Of a stretch of DNA of 64,000 bases, positions 22,094-32,959 are shown piece by piece. The translations under genes and the position numbers were made by a program. The notes below the pieces were generated by a model. The model was not told the origin of the DNA, did no database searches, and saw nothing but the letters and a program-made list of their open reading frames with translations. How positions within the stretch are numbered: the first letter of the stretch is position 1; every line of letters begins with the position of its first letter. Source of the stretch: Cristatella mucedo (lineage: Eukaryota > Bryozoa > Phylactolaemata > Cristatellidae); NCBI GenBank assembly GCA_009760855.2, contig WPIO01000045.1:2747501-2811500 (forward strand). The letters are read 5' to 3'.

Positions 22094-23369
22094 TGGCTCG
22101 TGAACCAGCGTAGTTTACCGAAGGTTATCTAATTTACACCGTGGTACTTGTTTTTGGTCTGCTGCACATTTAGAATTTAGTGATGAAATAGCAAGCCTGA
22201 TTACTGGGCAGAGTAGCCATACTAGATTCTATCCGAAGAGTTATCTTTCTCTCTCCCTATAGTCGATCCTGTAACGAGTAGAAATCATGGAATTGGTAAG
22301 TCAGAATAGAACACAGCTCAGCTTCATTTCGTCGTGTGTTTTATCCTTGTGCAAAGTACACAGTCTATTTATTTAGCGTTTTAGCCCAAATGCTTACTTT
22401 AAAAGGTTCGGGTGTGTCTTGAACCACTATTTTTATATGACAGTGTGCTTGTGAGGTATTTGTTAGTCACTGCTTTGTGTGGAGCAGGGGAACTCTATTA
22501 AATTTGCCCACTTATGATAGAAGTTACTCGACTTATTATTAAAACGTCTTTGAATATGTTTGAACAACTTATGAAGTGGTCCAAATGGCAACTTGCTAAA
22601 ACTTTATTAGGGATCATGTTGAATTGTCGTGGTCATACATTTAGTAGCATTTGCTTTTGCTGACCACTGTTCTTTGTAGAAGAATCTTGTAAAAATGATG
22701 TGTTGATAACAAAAACCTGTCCAGCTGTTAACCAAATTTCCACTATCCGTGGCTTACCAAACATACCTTAATGAAAACAGATACTGAGAAATTCTGTGTA
22801 TTCATGAGTGTGGTGAAGAAAACCTTACCTTTTTGTAACTCTGGTTTACCAGATATTTTTATAAGACTAATCGGTTTGTTTCAGCAATCTCTTTGTCATT
22901 CCATTGCCAACTGTAAACCCTGCATGCTTGGTTTTGCTTGCAGTCAAGGCTGTGCACAATAATCAACAAATGATGTTTCTGACTCTAAAATTCTCTTTAG
23001 TGTATTTGATTTTTACTGTGGAGTTTATTTATGTCCAGTATCTGTTTCTCTTTGCCACCTTTAGTGTGTGTGCTCATAGTTTAGCTGTTAATTTTAGCTC
23101 ACGAACCATTCTTTTCTAATTTATTTGCCTTTTTACTAGTTGTGATATCAAAATACTGTAATGCCAGTTTCGTGATTGCTGATGCTTTTGAGTAAATGAT
23201 TAAAGCAAAGTACATTTTAGTCCCTGGTTCTAGTTTTGATTGCATGCTGACTCCCCGCAGCTTATTAGCAGGTGTGAAGCTGGAGCTGTGGAGTCAGACA
23301 TATAATTTCATGCAGAGCTTGCTGTAATCATTATGTGGTCACCAGTTCTTAATCAGCAATGCATTTTAG
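22094..23369. other. Intron sequence, nothing recognised
   Basis: AT-rich right part of intron 4, with no repeat family or gene that I can identify. Confidence 0.4.
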
Positions 23370-23471
23370 GTTTGCCACGGTGACATCAAGTCAGAGAACG
23401 TTCTCCTGAACAGCTGGGGCTGGCTCCTTCTGGCTGACTTTGCAAGTTTTAAGCCAACCTATCTACCTGAG
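23370..23471 (+). CDS. PIK3R4: VPS15 coding exon 5 (catalytic-loop region)
   Basis: This exon encodes residues 164-197. HGDIKSEN (166-173) replaces the usual HRD catalytic loop, and ADFASFKP replaces DFG with DFA, as in other VPS15 proteins. The acceptor is GCATTTTAG and the donor GAG|GTATGC. The exon is phase 0 at both ends and exactly 34 codons long. Confidence 0.97.
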
Positions 23472-23764
23472 GTATGCCAAGTACATCAAACCGAGATTCC
23501 AGAAAAAATTAATTATTTTACAAAACCCGAATTATTTGAGCATAAGGAATAAGACCTCTATGCAGTCAAACTGTTGCTCTTAAGCTGGGATCTTTTTGGG
23601 TGCTTACATCAGAATATAAGTATGCTGCCTGCTTGAGTTTTTTGCCACTGACAATTCAGCCGCAGATGTAGGATACCTGCCAAGCTGGCCATCCTTTGCT
23701 GCTAAGTCTTTGCATGAAAAAGGGCTAAGCCAAAAAACCTCATTTCATCATGAAACGAGAAATT

Positions 23765-23995
23765 ATCGTGTGTGAGTTAAAAAACCATAAAATGTTAATA
23801 TGGTAAAGAAGTGTGTGAAAGAAACAAGGAAACTGATTAGCAGTAAAATGTGCAATTTCAGCAGTATATCCATGAAGGATAACTCTGACTGACAAAGCAA
23901 ATGCATAAAGTAAGAGTGGGTTTTTAGCTTCTTTTTAAGTGTTGCCTGGTCATGGCAAACTTTCTTATAAGATGGAGTTATGTGCAAGTTTATAA
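23765..23995 (-). mobile_element. Divergent LINE 3' ORF fragment
   Basis: The minus frame reads ITPSYKKVCHDQATLKKKLK, resembling the DLTTFKKNLKTHLF end of the LINE protein but much diverged. Possibly a second LINE lineage. Confidence 0.45.
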
Positions 23996-24552
23996 ATGGC
24001 GACTATGGCAGTGATGAGTACTTATTAAAGTTTGAAATAAGACATCAATTCCTGCTCCACGATAACCTGAAGATAGGCTGCTATGCTGGTGACTGTGTAC
24101 TTTCAACTAGGCCACACGTTGGCTGTTGTGCTGGCATATTGGCTTGGCCCTGACACGGAAGAATGCAGTCTGCTTGACCAGCTCGAACTTAAGATTAGGT
24201 TTGTGTTCAGCTTCCGGTATGCAATACGATATAAAAAAAATACAGCCTACCTATCAATGTGCTTATTACGGCTACACTGCGACCCAGTTGGCTGCTTTTG
24301 TAGGCTATTCAAAAATAGATGGCTCGTGCTTTATTACTTTGTGTAGCTAGACAAAATGTATGCTGTGGAACCGATTCTCGCCAGGCTGACCAGAGGAAGG
24401 TCAGGTGCAAATGAATCAGGAGACTGAGACTCCAGTGAACAATGGAACTGCCCTCCTTGCTTTAATGCTGTCGCGATCGCAACTCACGATCCCGGTGGCA
24501 GGGTCGAGTCCTGCTGTAGCAGTTTTGATGGTCTGCTGCAGAAGGTAGTGAT

Positions 24553-25240
24553 AGTAATAATAATGGTATTAATACTACTAATAATAATATTGACAATAAT
24601 ACACTTGATAAATCACCCTCAGTGAGCTCAGTCTCTTTCTAGGTGCTTTACATTTGCTGCTAAGGACACTCGATTGAATGGTGAGTGGTATCATGCTCGA
24701 TAAACAACAAGAATAACACGGTTAGGGGTGACATGCACATGGTCAGCATGCAAATGTGGTTAGTGGCAGCATGCCCATTGTCAGCACGCAAAAGCACGTA
24801 CAGGACGAATCACAGGGACCCATTAAATGCTGTCCTAAATAGGTGCGTTTTCAAGTTCTTTTTAAATGCGGTCAAGTCACGGGATGCTGTGGTGCAAGTC
24901 GGTAGTGAATTCCAGGCTTTGGGAGCACATGAACTAAATGCACGGTCTCCAAACGAGTTGAGGTTTGTATGAGGCATTGGCAAACTGTTAGATTCAGAAA
25001 AGCAGGTGGTACGATGCTTGGCCTGGTGGGGGAGTAGATCTGATAGATAGGCTGGAGCCATAGAATGAAGTGACCTAAAAGTGAGCGACAAAACCTTGAA
25101 GTTGATCTGTGGCTTGACTGGTAGCCAGTGCAGGTCGTCGAGAAGTGGAGTAATGTGGCAACTGTGACGCTCACGACAGACAAGCCTTGCTGCAGAGTTT
25201 TGCACCAGCTGCAATCGCCTGATTGCACATGCTGTGAAAA
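24553..25240 (-). mobile_element. LINE C-terminal ORF2 and 3' end
   Basis: It has an AAT-rich tail at 24553-24603, hairpin at 24612-24650, the 3' UTR, then a fairly open minus frame (24810-25230) covering RRLQLVQNSAARLVCRERHS to TAFNGSL. It is truncated at about 25240. Confidence 0.93.
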
Positions 25241-25504
25241 GGCACCTAGGCTTAACTGATGCTATATAGATGAAGCTGGTGAAGTAGCTCCCTGCTGCTA
25301 TCTGTAGTCTAAAGATAGACACATGCTGAAGCTTGTGTACCCTCTTACAGTATATCTTATTATGGCTGCTCTACTGTGGCGTGGCTAGTAATAATATGCA
25401 ATTTTCACTTACATGCTGCCTGGCATGACAATCTCCTTGACTGGCATCTAGCACCACATAAGGCTCATGACTGAGGCCAATTTAATTAATGATTGGCGAT
25501 TTTG

Positions 25505-25635
25505 ATCGTGCTTTGTGTTGGTCAGGTTTTGTCTCGATTCCCTTTGCTTGGCAGTCTGTGTAGGTGAGCAGTGGTATACAGCAAACGTCTTAGTGGCAAT
25601 AGTTTTTTCTCTCTTGCTTTTGATGAATCTGCTGA
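25505..25635 (+). repeat. 130-bp repeat, copy 1
   Basis: It contains 'ttccctttgcttggcagtc', 'gcagtggtata' and 'gatgaatctgctgacaa', repeated in the same order at 26035-26158. Confidence 0.85.
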
Positions 25636-26034
25636 CAAGACGGATTTGCCACATTTCGCCATGTCAATTTGCTCTATTCAAACCGTGTACACGAGTGACC
25701 CATCTCATAAATTTGTTTGTCACAAGTTTCGGTGTATATGCCATGCTAAGTAGCCATGTGCCTACTCAGACTGAAAACTGTACCGAGGTCATCACGGATT
25801 CACTAAAACCGATCCACCGGTGGCCTATCATGGGCACCCAATTATCCAATTGTTTTCTTGTAAACACCTGCTGGATTAATGATCATTAAATTGTGGCCAG
25901 AGGCACTGCATATAGGGCCTCTCTTTATTTAACATAATTAATTTTGCTGTGGCTGTATAGTAGCCACAGTGCTAATGTGCAGCTATACAGTTTACAGCTG
26001 GTATTCAGCAAGCTTTCTACATAGCCAGTTTAGA

Positions 26035-26158
26035 TCATGTATTGTATTGGTCAGATTTGTCTCGGTTCCCTTTGCTTGGCAGTCGGTGGGCAGTGGTATA
26101 CGGCAAACGGCTTAGTGGCGTTGTTTTTTCTCATGCTTTCTATGAATCTGCTGACAAT
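26035..26158 (+). repeat. 130-bp repeat, copy 2
   Basis: Same orientation as copy 1, about 530 bp downstream, with roughly one difference per ten bases by eye. Confidence 0.85.
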
Positions 26159-26367
26159 TATGTGCAGCTGTTAGTGCTGAGAGTCATCATGGTGGCTTAT
26201 TGTACGGGATTACCAGTATGCCGACATGGTCAAACTCTTTATAGCATACCTTGTAGGTTAAGGTCATTCGTAATCTAACGTTTCCGGTATGCCGTCTAAA
26301 TGTTCCCAGTAGTTACCAGTTTTATCAACGGTACAGCCAGCTCCCTTCATTGGTGCTCTCTCTTCGA

Positions 26368-26445
26368 ACATGGTGTGTAGAAAGAAATTTATTTCTCTGG
26401 GGTGCCATGCAAATGTATTATTATTAATATTATTATTATTATTGT
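26368..26445 (+). mobile_element. LINE/SINE 3' terminus relic
   Basis: A relic of the hairpin ('agaaagaaatttatttctctggggtgc') followed by an ATT-rich tail. Confidence 0.65.
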
Positions 26446-26567
26446 TGTTGTAATGCTCACCTCTTTCTTTCCTGTGCCGATGTGAGTGCACATTTATCTC
26501 ACTATTGAAACCCCACATTTACACTGAAGTGACGGCCACAATATACGCCATGGCTATGTTACCAGTG

Positions 26568-26712
26568 CTACGAGCTGGTTTGGTCTGGCTGTTAAGGTGC
26601 TCGCCCCGACCAAGGTCTGGCTAATGTCGTGGGCTCGAGCCCCAAGGCATATATAAGCACCTGAATAGAGATTAAGCTTTTTTGCGACTCTATACAAATG
26701 TATTATATTTTT
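26568..26712 (+). mobile_element. SINE-1, nearly full
   Basis: It runs from 'gagctggtttggtctgg' through 'gctcgccccgaccaaggtct' and 'cgtgggctcgagcccc' to a decayed hairpin and 'tgtattatat'. Confidence 0.9.
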
Positions 26713-27044
26713 TACATGTGAGAAATCTGGACCAGAGTTGGCATGAGGTAGATCAGAGTTTGTTGGTATTGCCCTCCTTATGATTATTCAAGTTGATAGC
26801 CCTTTGAAGCGGTGCAAAATTTCCTCACTCCATGAGTACTTGCATAGTTATAACACTGGTATGTAAAAACCTGGGGTTTTCCCTCCCTGGAGCAAGGCAA
26901 AATTTCTGTTCTGTCCTTAGACAGTGAAATAGTAGCTCCACCTGCAGGCAGCTGCCCTAAGTTGCAAAGCAGCATAGTGTTCGAATGAATGGTTAAATAT
27001 CCTGACCATTAGGCTTTTTAGTCTAGGTACATCAACTGGCACTA

Positions 27045-27545
27045 AATAGTAGTAAGAATAATAAAACATTTGTAAAGCACCCCTACAGAACTAATTCTTC
27101 TTTAGAGGCACTTTATATGTGCTGTAAAGGAACTGTGTCGATTGGTTAGTGTTAATTTGAACAGTGTCAGCATGCGTAATGACATTAAGGACTGCCCACA
27201 TGGACCCAGCAAAAGTTGAGTGATTTATCATCATAGCTTTAAGAGCATACGAACTAAAGAGAAGGTGTCCAAAGGATTTTAGGTATGTTGGAGTCACAGC
27301 TAAATAATTAAAGTTAGAAGGCGAGCTATGCTAGAGCCAGAGAATGAAGGAAGACAAATGATGAGTGACACAGCATTAACTTCAATGTGCTGCTTGATAG
27401 TGTGTCATTGTTGGCCCGTGAGGAATTGTATAATGTGGCAGTTGTGTAGTTCCCACAGACTGGGCCAGCAGCAGAGTTATCACAAACTTCAAGCGCCCTA
27501 TTTCGCAGGTCAGAAGACCTGTGAGTAGCGAGTTACAGAAGTCAG
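27045..27545 (-). mobile_element. LINE C-terminal and 3' end, older copy
   Basis: It holds a tail and hairpin relic at 27050-27130, 3' UTR-like sequence, and minus-strand remnants of the ARLVC and HITPLL regions. It is more diverged than the 24.5 kb copy. Confidence 0.75.
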
Positions 27546-27709
27546 AAGCACAAGCCCTGGCCTTCCTTTGGACCTACCCGACAGTGCACGTTGTGCAGCA
27601 AGTCACCGAGCTTGCCTGTCAACCCTTCCAAGGCTTGCCTCTTGAATAGTCGACGCACAGCGCAGTCCTTGGCTTACTGCTGTCTACACCTCGATGAAGC
27701 ACCATGCAT

Positions 27710-27880
27710 ATTTTAATTAGCTGATATAGCAGCCTCATTTGTACAGCAGCAGAAGAGCCTTAGCATGGCTATAACCAAAGCTTGCAGCTGCTAATAAGGG
27801 ATCACGCACTGAAGGATTCGAACCCACGACCTCGGTTGTGAAGAGGAAGCCCCTTACCTCCTGGTCCATTCAACTGTTGC
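27710..27880 (-). mobile_element. SINE-2
   Basis: The minus strand reads 'gtcgtgggttcgaatcc' as B-box, then 'agcaagcttt' equivalents and 'aaggctcttctgctgctgta'. Confidence 0.75.
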
Positions 27881-27889
27881 TATACATTA

Positions 27890-28022
27890 AATTAGTGTGC
27901 ATGTTCTCAACATTGCTTGTGCGTGCTGACACTGTGCATGCTGACCCTGTGCATGTCATCTCTAATCATGTCATGTTTGTCGACATTGTTCTCTGATGGT
28001 GCTATGCAAATATATTATTTTT
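27890..28022 (+). mobile_element. LINE 3' UTR fragment
   Basis: It repeats the 'gctgacactgtgcatgctgaccctgtgcatgtca' phrase of the LINE 3' UTR and ends in a partial hairpin and ATT tail. Confidence 0.8.
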
Positions 28023-28429
28023 AGCCGGCTGTTTACTCTCTACTTTTTTTTATTGATAACCATGGTAGCAAAATAGCTATATTATGCAATGTGTTAAATA
28101 TTCAAGAGCTGCCTGTAGCTTCCCAGATACCTCCCTGGCTGTACAGTCTCATCTGCAATGTCAATTAATACAGTTGTGTTCATAGGAAATCATAAATATA
28201 TGAATTTATGTTAGGCAGCCATTAATTGGCAGTGCTATTTTTAGTATAACAATGCACAGCTTAGAAATGGTACATATGCTTTTTGCATTCATAACTGTGT
28301 GAGAGCATCTAGTAAGCTATGCCTGCTTTAGAAGTCCATGCTGACATAGCATGCCCTTGCAAAAGTGATGGCGCTGCTTTGTTGCTTCACTTTTTGTATT
28401 GGTCCTTGTTAAAATGCGCAATCTTACAG

Positions 28430-28620
28430 AACAACCCATCGGACTTCAACTTCTTCTTTGACACGTCACGGAGAAGGACTTGTTACATTGCTCCGGAGCG
28501 CTTTGTAGAAGGTTCTCTGCCACATCGGGGAATTGCAGCTGACCCATCCTCAGAAGACCTTGTACAGAGTGACGTCAAGCAGGGTGATCTAGTACCTGCA
28601 ATGGATGTGTTTTCTGTTGG
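28430..28620 (+). CDS. PIK3R4: VPS15 coding exon 6 (activation segment, APE)
   Basis: This exon encodes residues 198-260 plus two bases. It carries NNPSDFNFFFDTSRRRTCYI followed by APERFVEG, the signature activation segment of VPS15. A variable insert (residues about 228-250) precedes AMDVFSVG. The acceptor is ATCTTACAG; the donor is TTGG|GTAGGT. Confidence 0.97.
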
Positions 28621-30419
28621 GTAGGTAGTCGCAATATTCAACACCTTGTTCAGTGGTTATCATTTTATCAGTTTGTTTCTGGCTGGCTTTTGTAGTAACA
28701 TAATTGCTGCATCAGGCATTGCCTATACTAGGTTTTAAAAACCTTATAATATTATGGAACTTTTGAGCAATTACACCTCATTTTTGGCCCAACCAAGAGA
28801 TTTCTACCTCTTTCAGTTTTGCAGTTATCTGTTTAAAGGCCAACGTTAGATGACATTATCCTTTGGCAATTTATGCATGCAGTGCTTTAATTCGCTTATG
28901 TTTTGTATGTTCACTATGCTAATTCAGACACGTCTGTCTATCTATACTTCATTGACCACCCAGATTTGAACAGACAATAGTGACACCATAGTCCGGTAAT
29001 ACATCTCACCTCAAGTTTGCCTGACAAAATAGCAATATACTCACTCATTTAATGAGCTAGGTTTGTTAGCTCATCAGTTAGTAAATTCTTTGTCCACCAC
29101 TGAAGTCACATAAAGGCCTTGGTGCAATCCTTATTGTAGTACAATGGTAGTACAGCAGTGATGAGTGTCAAAACAGGGAAAAGGGGAAATTATTATTTAA
29201 TTTGCATTTGTTAATTTGCATTTGTAGCTACAGCATGCACTCTTATAGTTGAAATTGAACATTGAAATACCAGAGCGGCTCGTTGCTATGAACTTGAAAA
29301 TATTTTAAAATGGTTTCCATGGCATTCCTGCAGCTTGCACTCTTCCTTTGCTGTCACCCGAAGTGAAGGTCAGTGTTACGTTTGCACCAGCCGAGTTGGC
29401 TGAGTGGAAAACTACCAACATCAGATTTAACTTCCGGAAGCCATGTTGTTTTTGCCTTGGCTGAGTGATGGGCATGAATAAATAGACTATGCCCATGACT
29501 TGAGGGATGGGGATTTCTATATAGTTAATGCTCACTGGCTAGGTCAGCAGGCTGTCCTGCCTGCTTTCCAAAGTAAAGCTGGGGTTTTCCATGATTTATA
29601 TGGGTGCAGGTTAATTGTCTTGCTAAAGTCTATTTTATCTGCTTGCCATTGTAGACGAGTGAGTTTTAACATCAATGAATTGGAAACAAAAAGCAGCAAA
29701 ACGAGCAGAATGTGCTGATAATCTGTAGTTTTACACGTAACTCTATGTTATCTGTATGCAACTTGATATTGCACTGGTCGCTGTCAGTAACATCTATGCA
29801 AAGTAATATGAAAAGCTATGTGGTAGGCCTGCTGCCGACCATTCCTTTAGCAGTGAATTTCTAGAACCTTGATGTGTAGCATGCTTCTAGATTCTGATAC
29901 CCCTTCCACATGACGAGTTTATACATGCAATGTATAACTTTGCTAAAGTCGTGTGCGTGAGAGTCATTTATTTTTGTGTAGACGCTTTTACTTCATGTTT
30001 TATGCATGTGTTTGTGATCAGTTTGAAGATTTGCATGCCAACTTTCTGTCTTAGCTTGGGTTAAGCAGGTCTTCTTGTCATCGTGAGATTTCTTGATGAC
30101 CTTGCCCCAACTGTTTTGCAATTTTTTAATTAAGTATGATGCTTACCTACTGCTGCTAGATTTTACCCTTGGCCTCTGGCAGTCTTCAATCGCCATAGAG
30201 TTCCAAATAGTAAGGCGTATGCCACATGCTCTTGTTACCATTGCTCATCCCTAATAATTTATCAGTTAAACTAAGATCCCACTTGAGCATTTTTTTTAGC
30301 TTATAGGGTTATAATTAGTACAGCCTAAGTAAGGGCATGCTTTGCTATTGTTAGATTTCCAATGTGGTTGGTTAATTATTTTATACTGGGTGAGATTTGT
30401 GATGGTTTTCTGTCAACAG
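28621..30419. other. Intron 6, nothing firm recognised
   Basis: Mostly unique-looking AT-rich sequence. A possible tRNA-like relic 'ccagccgagttggctgagtgg' at 29388-29408 could be a SINE head. Confidence 0.35.
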
Positions 30420-30546
30420 ATGTGTGATTATTGAGCTTTTTACTGATGGTGAGGCACCTTTTGATCTATCCAAGTTACTGGCATATCGTTCAGGAGAATA
30501 CAATGTGCAGGACCTGCTTGACCGAATAGAAGACAAAGACATCAAG
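30420..30546 (+). CDS. PIK3R4: VPS15 coding exon 7 (kinase C-lobe)
   Basis: This exon encodes residues 261-303: GCVIIELFTDGEAPFDLSKL followed by LAYRSGEYNVQDLLDRIED. It matches the [20 protein letters not shown] block of vertebrate VPS15. The acceptor is TGTCAACAG and the donor AAG|GTATAC. It enters in phase 2 and leaves in phase 0. Confidence 0.97.
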
Positions 30547-30663
30547 GTATACAAGGACTATGTCACACATCCTCTTGCCTAGCTAATTACCGGTAGGCGT
30601 ATTTGGTGTGACCCAGTTTGGCTATGTCGAGAACATCACATTTGGTTTCTTTCCTTCAATAAG

Positions 30664-30833
30664 GGTATGGTTGCCAACATGATCAATCGTGACCCCAAGT
30701 TGAGATGCACGGCAGAAGAATACCTGATCGGCCAGAAGGGCAAAGCTTTTCCGCATTACTTCTATAGATACCTTAAAATATATTTAAAGAAATATGCTGC
30801 TGGCATGCTAACGCCAGACAGCAAGGTGGCCAG
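30664..30833 (+). CDS. PIK3R4: VPS15 coding exon 8 (end of kinase-like domain)
   Basis: This exon encodes residues 304-359 plus two bases: MVANMINRDPKLRCTAEEYL, then GKAFPHYFYRYL. It corresponds to the MIHREPDKRLEAEDYLKQQ block. The acceptor CTTCAATAAG has a purine-rich end and is weak, but homology fixes it. The donor is CAG|GTGAGT. Confidence 0.93.
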
Positions 30834-30944
30834 GTGAGTGTCGGCGTCGGTAGATAACGCTAGAACTTGGATTTTCGGAGCTGCTATCTGCAAGTATGTT
30901 ATTCTCTAGTCTGAAAATTAAGCTCTCTTGATCTTTGAGTGCAG

Positions 30945-31065
30945 GATCAAAAGAGACCTGGTGCAAATTCTACAGCACCTAGAGGATGCCGATGCACCTG
31001 GTGGTTCATGTCCTGGCCTCATTCTTATGGTGTCACTCGTGACTTCATGTGTGCGCAACCTTTCT
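30945..31065 (+). CDS. PIK3R4: VPS15 coding exon 9
   Basis: This exon encodes residues 360-400: IKRDLVQILQHLEDADAPGG followed by CPGLILMVSLVTSCVRNLS, aligning with the IRKDL ... GLVILVSVITSCLQTL segment that starts the helical region. The acceptor is TTGAGTGCAG and the donor TCT|GTAAGT. Confidence 0.95.
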
Positions 31066-31230
31066 GTAAGTACATCTTGCTATCCATAATGCCATGCAGT
31101 TTGCTGAGATAGTTTTACTTGTTTATTATTTGTTGCATTTACGACGTTTTTGAAACTGCAAAAATGTTCTTTTTGCTTTTTGTTTGTGTGCAAGTTTGCG
31201 TAACTGCCTCGGGTTTGTCTTTCTTCTCAG

Positions 31231-31326
31231 TTCTGCCAGTCCAAGTTGGCATGTATGGATCTGCTGGCAGAGTTTTCAAGTCGAGTTAGCTCAGACATAT
31301 TGCTCGATCGCTTGCTGCCTTACATG
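31231..31326 (+). CDS. PIK3R4: VPS15 coding exon 10
   Basis: This exon encodes residues 401-432: FCQSKLACMDLLAEFSSRV followed by SSDILLDRLLPYM. It aligns with the SKLAALELILHLAPRLSVE / ILLDRITPYL helices. The acceptor is CTTTCTTCTCAG and the donor ATG|GTAAGA. It is 32 whole codons. Confidence 0.96.
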
Positions 31327-32025
31327 GTAAGAGAGATAGATATTGGTTATTCTGCCACTCTCTGTCTGGTTGTGACTGGCTGTAGTTGCTTAAGTTATGT
31401 TGTCGTTGGTTGCTGCTTTCTTGTGTCATTTATTAGTGTGAGGCTCACTACTTTCTGGTTACTTTTTTGAGAAAATTTGGTCATGCCTAGTTAGTCATCC
31501 TACCAGAAGCTCTATCTATTCGACATTCTCAAAATGGTTTCTGTCTATATATGTCGCTGTATCACTCACACTTCTTAGACCTACTGGCGAATGCTTGCAA
31601 AAATATGTAGAAAATGCATCTTAAATTGGCATCGTCGTATCAGTGCAGGTTCCCTCTGATGGCTGAAAGCTGTTTTTATTCCGTGCTTCTTTGCTTGTCA
31701 GTCTTTAGGTACATGCCATTATGTGACCAACTTTTGGCAATTGATTTTTGAAGATGCATTTCTAGCAGTCTTGATCGGCTTGTCTATAGTGAATGCCGAT
31801 TCTGAGACTCCATATGCCACAGAGGTAGCTAAATTTTGGTGTTTGTTTTTGCCTATCCGGCCTGTCTTCTACTTTTACAGATTACGTTTCATAAGTTAGT
31901 ACCAATTATCTCAGAATGCTTAGTTGATTTTAAAGATATTCTGAGCAGAACAAGATGACTCGTGCAATCATAAGATTCACATGAATAAGATGCTTCCCGG
32001 AGAATACTGTTTTACCTGAACCGAC
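31327..32025. other. Intron 10 left part, nothing recognised
   Basis: No repeat or gene identified. The open frame running on from exon 10 to 31470 is read-through. Confidence 0.4.
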
Positions 32026-32026
32026 A

Positions 32027-32130
32027 GAAGTCTGGCTGAGGTCGTGGGCTGGAGCCCCGAGGCATATGTGAAGCACCTGAATAGAGATTAAGTTCTCTTG
32101 GGGTGCTATGCAAATGAATTATATATATTA
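32027..32130 (+). mobile_element. SINE-1, 5'-truncated
   Basis: It starts at 'gtctggctgaggtcgtggg' and has the tail hairpin AGCACC (32072-32077) and GGTGCT (32102-32107), in which both stem arms differ from the usual AGCGCC/GGCGCT. Confidence 0.88.
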
Positions 32131-32394
32131 ATTTATCTATCTAAGAGATGTTAAATTTTCAGTTCGGCATCTTTGTATATTTTTTGCTGTCTGTGTCTTC
32201 TTTCAGTTGGAATTGCGGTCCATAGCTGTAATTATTTCTTACAAGACTGTGTTATTTTAGCTGTGATATAATAGTCCATAATAGTGAGTTCTTGGTCTAA
32301 GAATGCTGTCGAGTTTTTCTTTTGAGTTTCTTTTTTCCCGACTATTGTGCTATTGGCCTATGTAATCAATAATGAGCCGAGCTGAATTCGTCAG

Positions 32395-32520
32395 GGTGGG
32401 TGTGTACGTGTGTGCCTGTGCATCTGTGTGTTTGTTTGTGCACGAGCACACGCACGGATTTTTTAATGTGTGTGATTTTGTGTTTGTGTTTGTGAGCCTG
32501 TGTATGTGACATGTTATGAC
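32395..32520. repeat. GT-rich imperfect microsatellite
   Basis: A run dominated by GTGT with interruptions. Confidence 0.7.
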
Positions 32521-32767
32521 TAATTGCTATCTATTGTGTGCTCTCTTAATGCATTCCACTGGACCAATCAAAGTGAGACATGCAAACTGCGTAACCTTTA
32601 ACGTTATTCAGCAAGTTTTCAAAATTGAATGTAAATGTAGCTTGCATGGACAGGCACGACCGGTTCACCTAATCCCGTAAGATCTGGTTTATGCTGGGTA
32701 TTTTTAATTTTGTAAATGCACCGATATCATACTTACTCAGTAAGATACTTGTACTTTACGCTCAATC

Positions 32768-32815
32768 TAAGAGTGGCCACCGAGGCTGTTCTGCCACTAT
32801 CATTAAGACCACTGA
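32768..32815 (+). mobile_element. SINE-2 3' fragment
   Basis: 'gagtggccaccgaggctgttctgccactatca' parallels the end of the copies at 9290 and 16110. Confidence 0.5.
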
Positions 32816-32959
32816 ATTGACTTGCCTGTAATTTTGCTTTTTCATCCCGTGTAGGATAAATTAGTGCTTTGCCCGAGTATTCAGTTGATCTCGCAAAGTA
32901 ATTTATCTCTATAACTCGACAAATCAACAAGGTCTACGTTTTTGCTATGCTGGAGAGTT

